Positions 10,441 through 22,010 of a stretch of DNA of 64,000 nucleotides are shown here, one piece after another. A program made the position numbers and the translations under genes. Position 1 is the first letter of the stretch; the number at the start of each line of letters is the position of its first letter. This DNA is from Astragalus membranaceus (lineage: Eukaryota; Streptophyta; Magnoliopsida; Fabales; Fabaceae), in the NCBI GenBank assembly GCA_039519185.1, contig CM076850.1, positions 159,942,462-160,006,461 of the forward strand, written 5' to 3'. The notes under the pieces were generated by a model. The model did no database searches and was not told the DNA's origin. It saw only the letters and a list, made by a program, of their open reading frames with translations.

Positions 10441-10620
10441 TTACTCATTACAACAACAACAAACCAGCCCATATAAGACGTTCAAACAATATCCACCTTT
10501 AGGGTGTCCCTTATCAATGCATTCTGTAGTACAAAATCTTGCGCACGCATCTCGGCTTCCCTTCCAAGGCTCACACTTTACGTCATTGCGTGGCATCGGT
10601 GTTGGAGTCTCCAAACTAGT
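10441..10620 (-). CDS. Defensin-like cysteine-rich peptide, mature-peptide exon
   Basis: An open frame on the minus strand from about 10620 to the TAA at 10443-10441 encodes a secreted-peptide type domain. After TSLETPTPMPRNDVK come cysteines spaced C-x9-C-x3-C-x3-C-x10-C-x8-CCCC, with GSRDAC, CTTEC and the gamma-core-like GGYC. Plant defensin-like (DEFL/LCR/NCR) peptides combine a signal-peptide exon with one short cysteine-rich exon like this, and act in defence or cell-cell and symbiotic signalling. The frame is short and lacks an early ATG because translation would start in exon 1, which here probably lies at 29118-29052. The whole copia element sits in the intron 45 bases upstream. The expected acceptor (TTTCAG in the inverted partial copy near 30006) reads TTTCGG here, so splicing is doubtful. 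The terminal CCCC is unusual. Confidence 0.72.
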   Translation of the reverse strand, partial: TSLETPTPMPRNDVKCEPWKGSRDACARFCTTECIDKGHPKGGYCLNVLYGLVCCCCNE

Positions 10621-10669
10621 AACGAAACCCGAAACAAGCCAAAGTTACAAATTTTATGCAAGTGATATT

Positions 10670-11497
10670 TGTTATCGCCGTGGCTGAAAAGATGTGACGA
10701 ACGGTACCTGCAAAAGAGCAAAAGTTAGGAAAACAACCGGAGGGGTCTTGACGACGCACCCGTAAGGATTTATCCGCCTCTACAGCGCAAATCCCCCGAG
10801 GGTACAACCGGTCTCGTCTGATTACACAATAGCGAATCAGGAATCCGAACTGGCAAGAAGGAACTGTTTAGCGTTTCTGGAAAGATAACCCACGAAGGTC
10901 AGAGAAGAGAAGAGCAGCGTATTTGATTATCAGAGAAGAGCTGATTTCGTTGATGTATCAAGCGCTACTCGACTAGCGTTTATATAGGTTCTACCGATAA
11001 CTAAGTCCAGAGAAAAGAGTGGAAGCGGAGCGCATAACAGCCCTCAGCTTGCGCACAAAGTAAGTGAAGTTAGCTGTAACTGCCTAGGTTGTCCACCAAG
11101 CAATTAACCTGGACAATTTTGATAAGATGAATGTGGACAAGTCTTGGCGGCCAAGGAAAGCCGTTTGCGAAAAAGCCGATTAAAAAATAGTTTGGTTCAA
11201 CAGAATAGCGAAAATATAGGCTTTTCGGATAGGCTCAATAAGTCCAAAATATAATAATATATCAGTAATTAAAAATAAACGCAAGGCTGGTCGTGCGCCC
11301 AGGGGGGAGAATCGGAAGATTTACACTGAGCCCCACAGAGATGGTCTCAGCTTGTGCACGCGAGGAGTCCCACTTACTAGCTTGTTTATAAACCCTCACA
11401 GGGTTTTAATATATAAAGGCTTTGGTTTCCACAAAGCCAACCAATGTGGACTTCCCCACTTTTGTAATATCATATAAAATCAATTAATTTTACAACA
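10670..11497 (-). repeat. Copia 3' LTR (828 bp)
   Basis: The terminal 226 bp (about 11272-11497) match the 5' LTR (GCAAGGCTGGTCGTGCGCCC through CAATTAATTTTACAACA). The remaining about 600 bp (10675-11271) have no counterpart in the other LTR. This stretch contains a minus-strand TATA-like CTATATAAACGC near 10978-10989 and many short hyphenated repeats. The polypurine tract follows on the minus strand at 11512-11499 (AATATGTGGGGGAT). Confidence 0.85.
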
Positions 11498-12083
11498 ATC
11501 CCCCACATATTTCAAAAGTTTCGAAAAGAATAAGAAAAGGAAGTTTCTTGGGTTATCATCGTAGATGTAATGCATCGGAGCTGTATAGCAAGCTTTCGAA
11601 CCAGTCCTAGACAGATGAAACATAACATACAGTGAATTGGTTTAGCAAGCTATGGAACCCAAGACACATGTTATATGTTAGAGATTTCACCATCACATTA
11701 CACCCCCACAGTTCTTGCTGTTTCCGTCGTTTTGCGCTACTAGGCCGTGCGCGTGCTCGGTATTCATGAGTGCTCTAGATATCTCGCCAGGATCTCATGC
11801 AAGCGGCCCCACTTGACACTCATATAGGTGATTTCATCAAGTGTATGCTGCAAGTCATACACCACCCATAAGGGCTATGATAATCATTAAAAGCTTTAAG
11901 CTTAACCTCTTTAACCCTGCAGTCTAGCACTATCACAATAACATCATAACATCATAGGGAGGGACAAGAATAAAATTAATTACGTGAATTAATTTTTCAG
12001 TGCTAGCAATGTCAAGAAGCGACTTGTTTTTACCACATTGAACCTTCTTCATGGGATCTCCAATCACAAAGGTTGGGTTACCA

Positions 12084-13706
12084 TCACTTCTTGATTTCAA
12101 TTGGCTTAAGTCCCATTCCCCTCGATGTTTCAAATATCAGTTTCTTCCCTAGGGGTTTTGTCAGAGGATCGTCCAAATTCACTTCTGACTTCACATAATC
12201 GATCGATATTAATCCATATTTTTGCAATTGTTTGACAATGTTGTGTCTCAATTGCACATGTCTATTTTTGCCATTATAGGTCTTATTCTTTGCAACGGCT
12301 ATTGCCGACTGACTATCACAGTGTATTGACACTGATGGTGTCAGTTTCATTCCCAACGGAATTCCAGCTAAAAGGTTGTTTAACCATTAAGCCTCAGTAC
12401 CAGCCAACTCCAGAGCTACAAATTCCGACTCCATAGTCGATCTAGCAATAATGGATTGTTTGGCTGACCTCCAAGTTACCGCACCACCACCAAGTGTAAA
12501 AAAGTAACCCCTAGTGGATTTGGTCACATCTGAATCAGATATCCAATTAGCATCGCAGTATCCTTCTAATACTGCGGGAAATCCACTGTAAGTAATACCA
12601 TAATTTGTGGTACCACTCAAATATCGCATAAGGTGAGCAATTGCCTTCCAATGATCCTGACCAGGGTTATGAGTATACCTACTCAGACGACCGACTGCGA
12701 ATGCAATGTCTGGTCGAGAAAAGTTCATTAAATGCAGTACGCTCCCAATTATTTGGGCATACGGAGGTTGGTCAACAGGATCACCTCTATTTTTCTTCAA
12801 GTGTGAGTTAGCTTCATAAGGAGTACTCAGGGGGGTAGAGTTATAGTGACCAAACTTCCTAAGAAGTTTTTCAACATAATGTTCCAGTGATAGTATAATA
12901 GTATCACCTTCCCTGATAACTCTAACTCCTAATATTACATTTGCCTCACCCATATCTTTCATATCAAAGGTAGATGAAAGAAAAGATTTTGTTTTAACAA
13001 CAATGTCAAGACAAGTACCAAAAATGAGCATGTCATCTACATACAGGCATATAATCACATGTTCTCCACACACAGTTTTAGTGTAAACACATTTATCAAC
13101 ATCAGTTATGGAAAAACCATCACTAATCAAAGTTTTGTCAAATTTTTCATGCCATTGTTTTGGTGCTTGTTTTAAACCATACAACGACTTAAGGAGTTTG
13201 CATACTTTATTTTCTTGACCAGAAACTATACATCCTTCGGGTTGAGCCATATAAATTTCTTCTTCTAAGTCACCGTTCAAAAAGGCAGTTTTAACATCCA
13301 TTTGGTGAATAAGATGTTTATGGATAGAAGCTAAAGCCATTAATACTCTAATAGAAGAAATTCTAGTTACTGGAGCAAAGGTATCAAAATAGTCAATGTT
13401 TTGTTTTTGAGAAAATCCTTTTGCTACTAATCTAGCTTTGTATTTATAAATAGACCCATCAGGGTTATATTTTCTTTTAAAAATCCACCTGCATCCTATT
13501 GGTTTTGCTCCAGGAGGTAAATCGACTAAAGACCAAGTTTTACATTTTGAAATTGAATCTATTTCAGTTTTAATGGCTTCTTTCCAAAATTTTGACTCAG
13601 AAGAAGAAATTGCTTCAATAAAGGTTTCAGGATCTTTTTCAACAAGATAAGTGTAAAAATCATTTCCGAAGGATGTTTCTTTTCTTGGTCGTTTACTTCT
13701 CCTTAG
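12084..13706 (-). pseudogene. Copia reverse transcriptase and RNase H
   Basis: The frame contains HQMDVKTAFLNGDLEEEIYM, QPEGC, LKQAPKQWHEKFD, the catalytic CLYVDDMLIFG, then RNase H landmarks YCDANWISDSDVTKSTRGY, SIIARSTMESEFVAL and HCDSQSAIAVAKN with HVQLRHNIVKQL. It would copy the element RNA into DNA. Upstream sequence to 13706 still encodes the start of the RT region (KARLVAKGF and FAPVTRISSIR can be read). A TAA interrupts the TEA.WLNNLLAG junction near 12384-12386, separating 12387-13340 from 12084-12356. Confidence 0.93.
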
Positions 13707-14180
13707 TTATTCACATGGTTCTTCACGTGTATCGTCACTAGTAGTCACTAGTGGTTGTCTAGTCGTACTATCACGTTTTAGAGGAAACATGTTTTCAAAA
13801 AAGTCAGCATTTTTAGTTTCGATGATAGTGTTGTTATCTAGAACATCACTTCTCACAACTAGAAATCTATAAGTAGCGCTATTTTCGGCATACCCTATAA
13901 ACGCACAATCAGATGTCTTGCAACCAATTTTTCTTTTCTTAGGGTCAGGCAACATAACTTTGGCCAAGCACCCCCACACTTTTAAATATTTCTAGTTAGG
14001 TTGATATCCTTTCCATAGTTCATAGGGGTTTTCCCGGTTTTCTTATGAGGAGTTCTATTTTGTATAAAGCAAGCAGTTAGGATAGCCTCACCCCACAAGT
14101 TATTTGGTGCACTAGAACTAACTAACATGGCATTCATCATCTCTTTCAGGGTCCTATTTTTCCTTTCGGCTATGCCATTC
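13707..14180 (-). pseudogene. Copia integrase, C-terminal part
   Basis: Minus-strand sequence directly left of the Ogre-like insertion resumes the integrase core: HLNGIAERKNRTLKEMMNAM and then the W-GCLAKVMLPDPKKRKIGCK block, with CAFIGYAENSATYRFLV. A stop lies near 13980. The piece was continuous with 25744-26410 before the insertion, as the AGGTG duplication shows. Confidence 0.88.
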
Positions 14181-14185
14181 AGGTG

Positions 14186-17100
14186 TGTAATACCCTAATT
14201 TTGTCCGATCAAAAATGAGAGATTTTATTAAAAATAATAATCAGTTTTTATTTTTATGTCATGTATTATTTTTTAGTTGCCACAAGTTTTAACCAAAAAA
14301 ATATATTAATTAGATGTGTGGAAACAAAAAATAAGCAAAGGAGGAAATGGAGGGGGTCTAAAAAAAAGAATGGAGGTGCAATCAGGATTAGGCCATCAAA
14401 AACCCAACCCAACAAAAAAGGCTAGCCCAACTCGCCTAACCCTAAATCCCCTCCACCAAAACCTAACCCATCCAACCAACCCATAACCCATGACCCAACT
14501 CACTCCTCCACCAAAACCCTAATTCTCCCCACCAAACCCTAGTCAAATTCGGCCACCCCCCCTTACCCTAAAAATCATCCACATTCAATCCCCCATTTCC
14601 CTAAAATTTGGCCACATTCACTCACCTTTCCCCTCCTTGATTTTCGACCCCACTCCCTCATTTCCCTCCTTCGAAATTGCACTTTTTCCTTTCCCACACT
14701 CCACATTTCCTCTTTTCTCTCAAACCCCACTTCCCCATACACGCCTTTCCCCTCTCTCTTCTCTTCCTACGGCTCACTCTCTCTTTCTCACACCCACACA
14801 CTTCACTTTCTCTTTCTTTCATCTCTCACATCACTCATCACTTCCTCTTCCCTCCTACGACCTCACTCTCTCTTTCTCACACTCAACCTTCATTTTCTCT
14901 TTCTTTCTCCATCACACACAACTCACACTCAACCCTTCCTTTCTCATCCTCTCCACCCATCCCTATGACCCCATCTCTCTCACACTCATCCATCATTTCT
15001 TTCCTCTACCATGCCCATACCCCTTCACCATCTTTGTCATATAAAGTCCTTTTTTTTAGTCAAAAAAAAAAAGAGAAACGCTGTACAAGGTATGGTGAGG
15101 AGCAGTCCAAAAACGAAGGAGAGAAGCACAGGACTAAAAAATCTCCAAGTATAAATATGGGCCTCCAAGAAGAAAAAAGGGGAGAGAAAAAAGGGGAAAG
15201 AAGAAAACGATCTCTGAAGAAGAAAATAGAAGGAGAAGCTCGTAAGCAAGGGTAGCAATTTGGAGTCAAGAGGAGCAAATTTTGTTGTTGTTGAATCTGA
15301 GAGAACTTTCTTTCTTTCCTTTTTTCGTTTTTACCATTAAAAATTTCCCTAAACTTTTTCCTTTTTGTTCTGTGAGATTTGAGAGGAAGGATTCACTCGG
15401 CAGGATTTTCATTGGTAATGTTTTTTTTTAATCCTCTTGTTATTTTCATCATGTAATTCCTCTTCAACATTTCCGGTTTTTTTTGTTTAGGGTGTTGTAA
15501 TGTGACATTTTAAGTTGCTGTAATTTTGTTGTATATATTTGTTGCTGTTATTTTTCTATTTTATTTGTTGCTTTTTTTTATTTAAAAAGTTGCTGTAATT
15601 TTGTTGCATATATTTGTCGCTGTTTTTTTTTTCATTTTATTTGTTGCTTTTTTTATTTAAAATTATTGCTGTCATGTTTTTTTAGATGTTTTTGTTGCTG
15701 TTTTTTTTATGTGTTGCTGTTTTTTTATTATTAAAATTGTGGCTGTTATTTTATTTAAAATGTTGCTGTAAAAAAAAAATGTGTATTTTCGAATTAAAAT
15801 GTTGCTACAAAAAAAGTTGCTGTATTTTCGAAATTAAAATAAAGTCCCTTTAAAGTATAAAAAAAAATAATAATATTTTCTTTTCCAAAATAAATGTTTG
15901 CTAATATCATTCCTTTTTTTTAAAAAGAAATAACAATAATAATCATTTTCAAATAAAAACAGCAAAAACACCCCTTTTAAAACTAATAACCATGACAATA
16001 ATGATATAAAAAAAAAACAATGGTAATTCTTTTCAAAATAATAATAGCGGAAACCATTTTCCAAAAATCAACTTTCAAAATAGAAGACCGCTTAATCAAA
16101 CAACCCATTTCCCTAAATCATGTTTTCTAAGTAAAGCGTTTTTTTTTAAATAATCAAACGCTCAACTACTTTTTTTTCACATCAGATTTCTATTGGCACC
16201 CCCAGGTTCTGATAATACAACCCCTGTTTTAGATTTAAACACCCATGTTAATTGCACCCCCACGTTTTTTAGTAATATAGTACCCTTTTTGACAGCAAAC
16301 TCATCCATTTTTTACTACAAGCCCATCTTTTTTAAACGCAACCTAGTTCACAAAAACCGATTTGGTCTCACTGTTCGCACCCCCCATTTTTGATACAACA
16401 CTCCTTGTTGTTAATTGTACCTCCCTTTTTTACTACCACCCATTCCGCTTTTATTTACATCGTAATGTTTCTAAACCATTTTCTTTCTTTCAAACAACCA
16501 AGCTCGTACACAAATAGGTTGTTGCTAACGGTCACTCTGAGTTTAGCTTGTTTGACCGATAGGAATAATCTCCATTTTTCGAAACGGATTAGTAAGCGGT
16601 GATCACTCTGAACTTATTCGTTTGATCATCGCAAACACCCGCCTAAACTCCAATTTTCAGTTAATAAAATACAAACGTAATCTCAACTCCTTTTTCAAAT
16701 CACACTTCCCAGTAAGTATTTTCAAGCGAGCAAACGCTCGATCGCAAACCGGATGCTTACAACGGTCACTCTGGGCCCCGCTCGTTTGAACGCTGTAAAC
16801 ATCCTCTTTTTCGAATAAGCCATTAGCGGTGACCACTCTGGATTTATCTGTTTGGTCACCAAGAGCGGCCTCTAGTTTTCGCAAGCTTTTCAATAATTAA
16901 AAAAATACCAACACACAAATATTTTCTAACCGAGAACTACGTAGCTTTGATTTCTCCATCGCACCCGGAGATACGTAGGAGCGGGGGCCCACTCCCGTCA
17001 AGCGCAAAAAAAACTAAAATTTTTATTAAGTCTTCCTTTCCGTTTTTTTGCAAATAATAAAAAGGGTAAATAAAAAATGTATTCTTTAAACTAATTTTTT

Positions 17101-17290
17101 TCTACACATTAGATTAAAAGGTAACCTTTTTAGGATGTTGCGGGGTGCTAGCACCTTCCCCGCACTTAATCGACCCCCGAACCCAAAAACAAAAGGTTTT
17201 TTCAATGTTTCTCTAAAAATAAATATTGATGGCGACTCCATTGTTCAAAAACAACGAAGAATCCCTCCTCCAGATTTTTCGGTCGCTACA
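14186..17290 (+). repeat. Ogre-like 5' LTR (3105 bp)
   Basis: Begins TGTAATACCCTAATTTTG and ends GGTCGCTACA. It contains a pyrimidine-rich CT/CTTT stretch (about 14560-15030) whose long open frames are low-complexity artefacts, GTTGCTGTTTTTTT-type repeats (about 15500-15780) and a structured stem-loop region (16529-16860). A TATAAATATGGGCC sequence near 15150 is a promoter candidate. Confidence 0.95.
16529..16860 (+). repeat. Array of four conserved-loop stem-loops (5' LTR)
   Basis: Four hairpins share a 17-18 nt loop starting CTCTG and ending GTT, closed by different stems: 16529-16558 (CGGTCA/TGACCG), 16596-16632 (GCGGTGATCA/TGATCATCGC), 16757-16798 (TTACAACGGTCA/TGAACGCTGTAA, two mismatches) and 16828-16860 (GGTGACCA/TGGTCACC). 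Hairpins 2 and 4 differ by a compensated T-A to C-G pair. Hairpins 1-2 and 3-4 look like two copies of one duplicated module. Function unknown: RNA structure or protein-binding inverted sites. Confidence 0.85.
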
Positions 17291-17292
17291 GC

Positions 17293-17310
17293 TGGCGACT
17301 CCACTGGGGA
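17293..17310 (+). promoter_or_regulatory. Primer binding site, tRNA-Arg type
   Basis: TGGCGACTCCACTGGGGA starts two bases after the 5' LTR. This is the characteristic Ogre-family minus-strand primer site, complementary to the 3' end of a tRNA-Arg. Confidence 0.9.
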
Positions 17311-17596
17311 CTATTTAAGAGGGTCAAGCCTAATTTAGTTAAATGTGTAGATATTCGTTAGTTTAGCACCTTTGTTTACCCTTAGTCTTTCTATTAGCAC
17401 GTCCATTTCATTTATCTGTTTATTTGCTTTATTGAACCTTAGGGTAGAAGACCTTTGTACTATTATCTGTATTTCTTTTGCAGCATGGGTAGTTTAGGTT
17501 GCTTATATCACGCACATCACCTACACATTGCACACACTCTTGAGCGGGGCCCTATACCCGGGTCTAAAAAAAACTAGGACGAGTGGAGACGATTAG

Positions 17597-17632
17597 TGTC
17601 AGTCATTCTGGATTTTATCTGTCTGACTCTCA
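17597..17632 (+). repeat. Fifth related stem-loop, in the untranslated leader
   Basis: GTCAGTCA, then TTCTGGATTTTATCTGTC, then TGACT. The loop closely matches LTR hairpin 4 (CTCTGGATTTATCTGTT), but only about five stem pairs form. It lies about 290 bases past the primer site, in the presumed packaging/leader region, outside the LTR repeat. Confidence 0.6.
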
Positions 17633-18138
17633 TGAAAGCCTCAACCAGAGTACGCTCTTTTGTGGTATCTCACACCTGGTAGCTCGCTATCGTTGTGGGT
17701 CATATCACGAAGGAGATTTCAGCTCTGGAGACCCTTGTGAGGAAGTGATTAGAGCCACCTGAGAGATTGATCACACAAGTAGCCCTAGACCGTGACCTAT
17801 GTATAAGACATCACCTGTTTAGGACACAAGGGCAATTCACCTACCCGCTGCATCATCGCAGATCCTTTTTTTTAACACGTGTAACATCATTCTTCTTTCA
17901 TCCATCATACAAAATCATTATTTCAAAAAAAAATGATAAAAGTCCTTACATGCATTCATTTCATTAAGCATAAAACCCATACACATACATGTTCCCATTC
18001 ATTCACCTGTCCATGCATCACTCATATTTTCCTCCATTCATATACTCATATCATGTACCCTATCAACAGAGAGTAAAAAAAAAAGAAAGCAAGCTGGTGC
18101 GTCAACATCGCTATTGGACTCGTCCTCGGGATAGAAAC

Positions 18139-19782
18139 ATGGAAGAAAATCAGGACAATCCGCCTCAAGATAACCCGGATCAAGGCAATCCACCTCAGAA
18201 CCTAGGAAATCAAGAGCTTAGGGCAGAAATAGATGGGATGAAAGAACAGGTGGTTGAAATCTTAAAGGTTTTACATGCTTTGAAGGGCAAAGACACAAGT
18301 GAAGATGTCTCCGCTGGGAACACGGAAAATCAAGTTACCAACCCTCCTCCTCCCAATGGACTCGGGATCCCGCATACATGGCACCATACTGGGCCTAATG
18401 ACCAGGGTTACATATGGCCTCCTTACGGACTTCCACAAGGTTACACACCTCCGACAGTCGATGCTAATCCAGAAGACGGTCCCTCAGGAGTCGCGGGCCA
18501 ACAACAGCTTACGGGTCACGATGGTAATTCGGGGGCACCACAAGTTCAAAACCCGAACCCCGTCGTCGCACCACAAGGCCTCCCACTTGGCTGCCTTCCA
18601 TCGCCGATAGTTGACGCTCAAGCTCAGGGTTCCAACCTCAGGAATCCCACTCATTCACATACCCCAAATGTGAACCCAGCCATAGTTCCGATAATTCATC
18701 CTTACTATAGTATGAGTGGGATCCCTCACAATTACTCTATGGAGAACCCTCAAGCCAAAGACAAACTACAAATGCTTGAGGAACGATTGAGAGCAGTTGA
18801 AGGATCCAATATTGGGGCAACCAACGCTTATGACCTGTGTCTCGTCCCTAATGTGGTCATTCCTCCCAAATTCAGGGTGCCAGACTTTGATAAATACATG
18901 GGTGTAACCTGTCCTGCTAGCCATCTGACCATGTATTGTAGAAAAATGGCTGCCTTTGCACATGATGATAAACTGCTCATTCACTACTTCCAGGACAGTC
19001 TAGCTGGGGCAGTCTCAAGATGGTACATGCAGTTGGAACGCAACCACATTCGATGTTGGAAAGATCTGGCCGATGCTTTCCTCAAGCAATATAAATACAA
19101 CATCGACATATCTCCCGATAGAGCACAGTTGCAGAATATGGTGAAAAGAAACCATGAATCATTCAGGGAGTACGCCCAACGTTGGAGAGGACTAGCAGCG
19201 CAGGTGGCACCACCTTTACTGGAAAAGGAGATGGTATCCATGTTCAGGGACACTTTGCAGTCACCCTTCTATGACAGGTTGATTGGGAGTGTATCCTCTA
19301 ACTTCTCAGACATGGTCACCATAGGGGAAAGGTTAGAAAGCGGAATGAGAAACGGGAAAATTACTCACGGTTCAACCGAAAACGATGAAGGAGAAACCAA
19401 TTCCATAACAGGACCAGGGAAAGCCTCTTACGCTTCCAAAAACCGTCCCCAAGCCCTGCACTTCTCTACCCAAACCAGTAGAATCCATGGGCCACCAAAC
19501 TATCCAGAAAGGAAACATGTACCGTTTGATCCAATTCCCGTATCCTACTCAGACATGTTCAACCACCTCACCAGTCACAACTTAATCTCTCCCCGCCCGA
19601 TGAGACCTATTGAACCTCCTTTCCCGAGGGGCTACGACCCAAATGCCACATGCGATTTTCATGCAGGCGCAATTGGGCATTCAGTGGAAAACTGCAAGGC
19701 GCTGAGACATGTGATTCAGGATCTGATCGAATCCAAATGGTTGAACTTCAATGAAGGCAATAACCCCTTTCTAGGGGCATGA
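18139..19782 (+). CDS. gag: Ogre-like Gag polyprotein
   Basis: About 547 residues from MEENQDNPPQDNPDQG, chosen because the frame upstream (open from 17989) is leader-like with no Gag character. Residues about 1-230 are proline/glutamine-rich. The middle holds the retrotransposon Gag core: KFRVPDFDKYMGVTCPASHL, YFQDSLAGAVSRWYMQLERN, FLKQYKYNIDISPDRAQLQN, FREYAQRWRGLAAQV and ERLESGMRNGKI. The C-terminus carries a histidine/cysteine zinc-binding block CDFHAGAIGHSVENC followed by LRHVIQDLIESKWL. Gag would form the cytoplasmic capsid. The frame is intact, while protease and RT are missing downstream, so this copy could supply capsid only or be packaged in trans. Confidence 0.93.
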   Translation: MEENQDNPPQDNPDQGNPPQNLGNQELRAEIDGMKEQVVEILKVLHALKGKDTSEDVSAGNTENQVTNPPPPNGLGIPHTWHHTGPNDQGYIWPPYGLPQGYTPPTVDANPEDGPSGVAGQQQLTGHDGNSGAPQVQNPNPVVAPQGLPLGCLPSPIVDAQAQGSNLRNPTHSHTPNVNPAIVPIIHPYYSMSGIPHNYSMENPQAKDKLQMLEERLRAVEGSNIGATNAYDLCLVPNVVIPPKFRVPDFDKYMGVTCPASHLTMYCRKMAAFAHDDKLLIHYFQDSLAGAVSRWYMQLERNHIRCWKDLADAFLKQYKYNIDISPDRAQLQNMVKRNHESFREYAQRWRGLAAQVAPPLLEKEMVSMFRDTLQSPFYDRLIGSVSSNFSDMVTIGERLESGMRNGKITHGSTENDEGETNSITGPGKASYASKNRPQALHFSTQTSRIHGPPNYPERKHVPFDPIPVSYSDMFNHLTSHNLISPRPMRPIEPPFPRGYDPNATCDFHAGAIGHSVENCKALRHVIQDLIESKWLNFNEGNNPFLGA

Positions 19783-20169
19783 AGAGTCATTTGTCAATGC
19801 TATTGAAGGCGTTCAAAATGCTAGAGAGGACATCATCATCCTTGTGCACCGTTATCCTGCATCTGAAGCACTTATGAATTGGGGGACCGTCGATTTTCTT
19901 GTGATTTTCAGTTCAAAGTAATTTTCTTGTAATGCAATCCTATGGCTCTGCCCAAGGCCTTAGGACATTTCAATAAGGGCACACATGTTTCTTTTCAGTA
20001 TCAATATTAATAAAATAGCATTTTGAATTCTCCCATAAACTTCTTCGCTCATTCGCTCGATTCGCTTCTTCTTCCATCCTTTTTCAATTTCTACTAATGC
20101 AGATCTAAATAAGTTGTCCTTGAAAATAACAATATCGTTGACTCATAGCTTCGATCAGCCCAAACTAAG

Positions 20170-20950
20170 GAAGATGTAGAAGATAACTGAGAAAACTCCT
20201 CCAGAGGTAATGAGAATAATGAAGCAGGAGGATGAAGTGGTCCAGCTTCTCGTGGAATCAAGTGAGACGATTAACTTGGGAACGAGAGAAGTCAAAAAGG
20301 TGTTAGAATGAACATCACACCAAAAGGGCAGCGAATCAAGAAAATTCTTTCGCACTACTTTGTCTGACACAAGATACCCACCGGTGTAAGAAAATCAGTG
20401 ATTGTCAATAAATTTGGTCTTTCGTTACAACCTTCCAAGCAAGATCATCGCGAACAGTGGGGAAAGGTTTGTGTGGAGACCCCAAGTCGAGCATCATAAC
20501 CCCTCCCCGTACCGCCCAAAAATAAATGAGGCAGTTGCGGCGACAAACAAAGAATATCAGAGATGATAGTAACCTTCAAATGCTCCTTTTTACCTTACAT
20601 GGAGATCAGACCTTGTTTCACACTTCAACAGGGGCAACCCCGTGCGATGGAAGTAGCACTTCCATTAAACCTTATCAAATAAAAGGATGGTTGTTTGTGT
20701 CATATCAGAAAAGAGCAAAGAAAGATTAACAGAAAAAGGTTCGTCCCCGACAATTTCAAGGAGACTTGGTGCCCAAGAAAATCATACCCATCCAAAAGGA
20801 TCCCCGTGGAAGATGGACCCTGAACTACGAAGGACCTTATGCGGTAAAGAAATCACTCTCTGGAGGGGCCCTAACCCCCATGAAAATAGAGGGCGAATAC
20901 TTCCCACCCCCGATGAATTCTGATGCGGTCAAGTACGATGCCTAAAAAAT
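20170..20950 (+). pseudogene. Ogre-like pol remnants
   Basis: Broken pieces in family order: PPEVMRIMKQEDE and ETINLGTREVKK (about 20190-20310, the linker before RT), RPKINEAVAATNKEYQR (about 20510-20560) and LLFTLHGDQTLFHTSTGATP (about 20583-20642, end of the integrase core), then DLVPKKIIPIQKDPRG.WTLNYEGPYAVK (about 20765-20850, integrase C-terminal tail). Protease, RT and RNase H are absent. Several frames and stops are involved, so nothing is translated as one protein. Confidence 0.8.
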
Positions 20951-21589
20951 GCATATAGAGAAAAAAAAATTAGCCAAGAAAAACGAGCTCGCTAGGCTGA
21001 AAACCTGAAAGGGCGACCTAGGCAAAAATTAGAGCGACCCGGTGGATTGAAAACCCGAAGGGGCAATCCAGGCAAAAATTAGGGTCAGGAAGTTGGACTA
21101 AATAAATGTTTAGGCAATCAACAAAAGCCGGATGGTGAGTTGATCAAGGTCATGAATATGGGCGGCCAACATTGTTACTTCAAGGACACTAACTACCCAA
21201 AGATCTGCTTAGTATTTTTGCCTTTTCGTTTCTTTCAAATTCTTAATATGCTCTCAAGCCAGTGTCCCTTTCGCACACTCGGCTCCAGTCTTAATGTCAA
21301 ACACTTTCCCTTCTTCTTTATTTTCCCTTGTTTTGAAATGACATTTTATGGTAAGTGATATTGAATTGTGAAACATGTGCATGACTAAAAGCATTACAGA
21401 GTATTACGAAATTTCTAAAGGTCACATAAACGAGGCGATCTCTCATAAATAAAATTGCAAAAAAGATAAATACATACAAGATCACTTCAAAAGGCGAATG
21501 ATAACAACAGGCCGCACTTCAATAGCACTACTTTGGGCAACTCCCGTATCTTACGTCGAAAGTCCTGCGAGTTGATCAACAAGAAGGGG

Positions 21590-21730
21590 CAAGAAAGAGC
21601 AAAAGAGCAAAGCAAGAAGAGTCAAGAAAGAGCAAAAGAGCAAAGCAAGAAGGGGCAAGAAAAAGCAAAAGAGTCAAGAAAGAGCAAAAGAGCAAAAATA
21701 GTCGAAAAGAAAAAAAGAAAAGAAACAAAA
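21590..21730 (+). repeat. Purine-rich AGAGCAAAAGAGCAAAGCAAGA repeats
   Basis: Imperfect tandem AAAGAGCAAAAGAG and GCAAGAAGGGGCAAGAAA units. They read as a lysine/glutamate/glutamine-rich peptide but have no independent evidence of coding. Located between the pol remnants and the 3' LTR. Confidence 0.75.
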
Positions 21731-22010
21731 GCAAAAAACGAAAGTCATCCATTACATTTCATTCATCACTCCACTCATAACCAATCATCACACATGCATA
21801 CATTACATGCATGTCATATGCATAGCATCTGCTGCTTTTCAACTTCAAGTGTCGATCTTTCCAGTTTTTAAAAGTCGACGCGACGAGCATCGATCCTACA
21901 TCAAACCAAATCACAAGGTTAGCACCAAGTCTAGCAGAGATCCTTCAGACCAGCAATGGTCCTTCAATCCAGATCACATGTCGCGTTATCGAGCAACCGA
22001 CCGATCAACC

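Noticed and set aside
10663..11202. A separate solo LTR in the defensin-like intron
   Set aside because: First considered because of TG..CA ends and a TATA box, but the flanks GCAAG/GAATA do not match. The whole 10670-28872 copia element has a perfect ATATT duplication that explains the boundary.
14637..15255. Open frames of 135-192 codons, duplicated at 23095-23610
   Set aside because: Pyrimidine-rich LTR sequence without recognisable protein features. The duplicate exists only because the LTR is repeated.
17989..18138. Upstream start of the Ogre-like gag frame
   Set aside because: The extra 50 residues come from AT-rich leader and show no Gag character. MEENQDN at 18139 is a better start.
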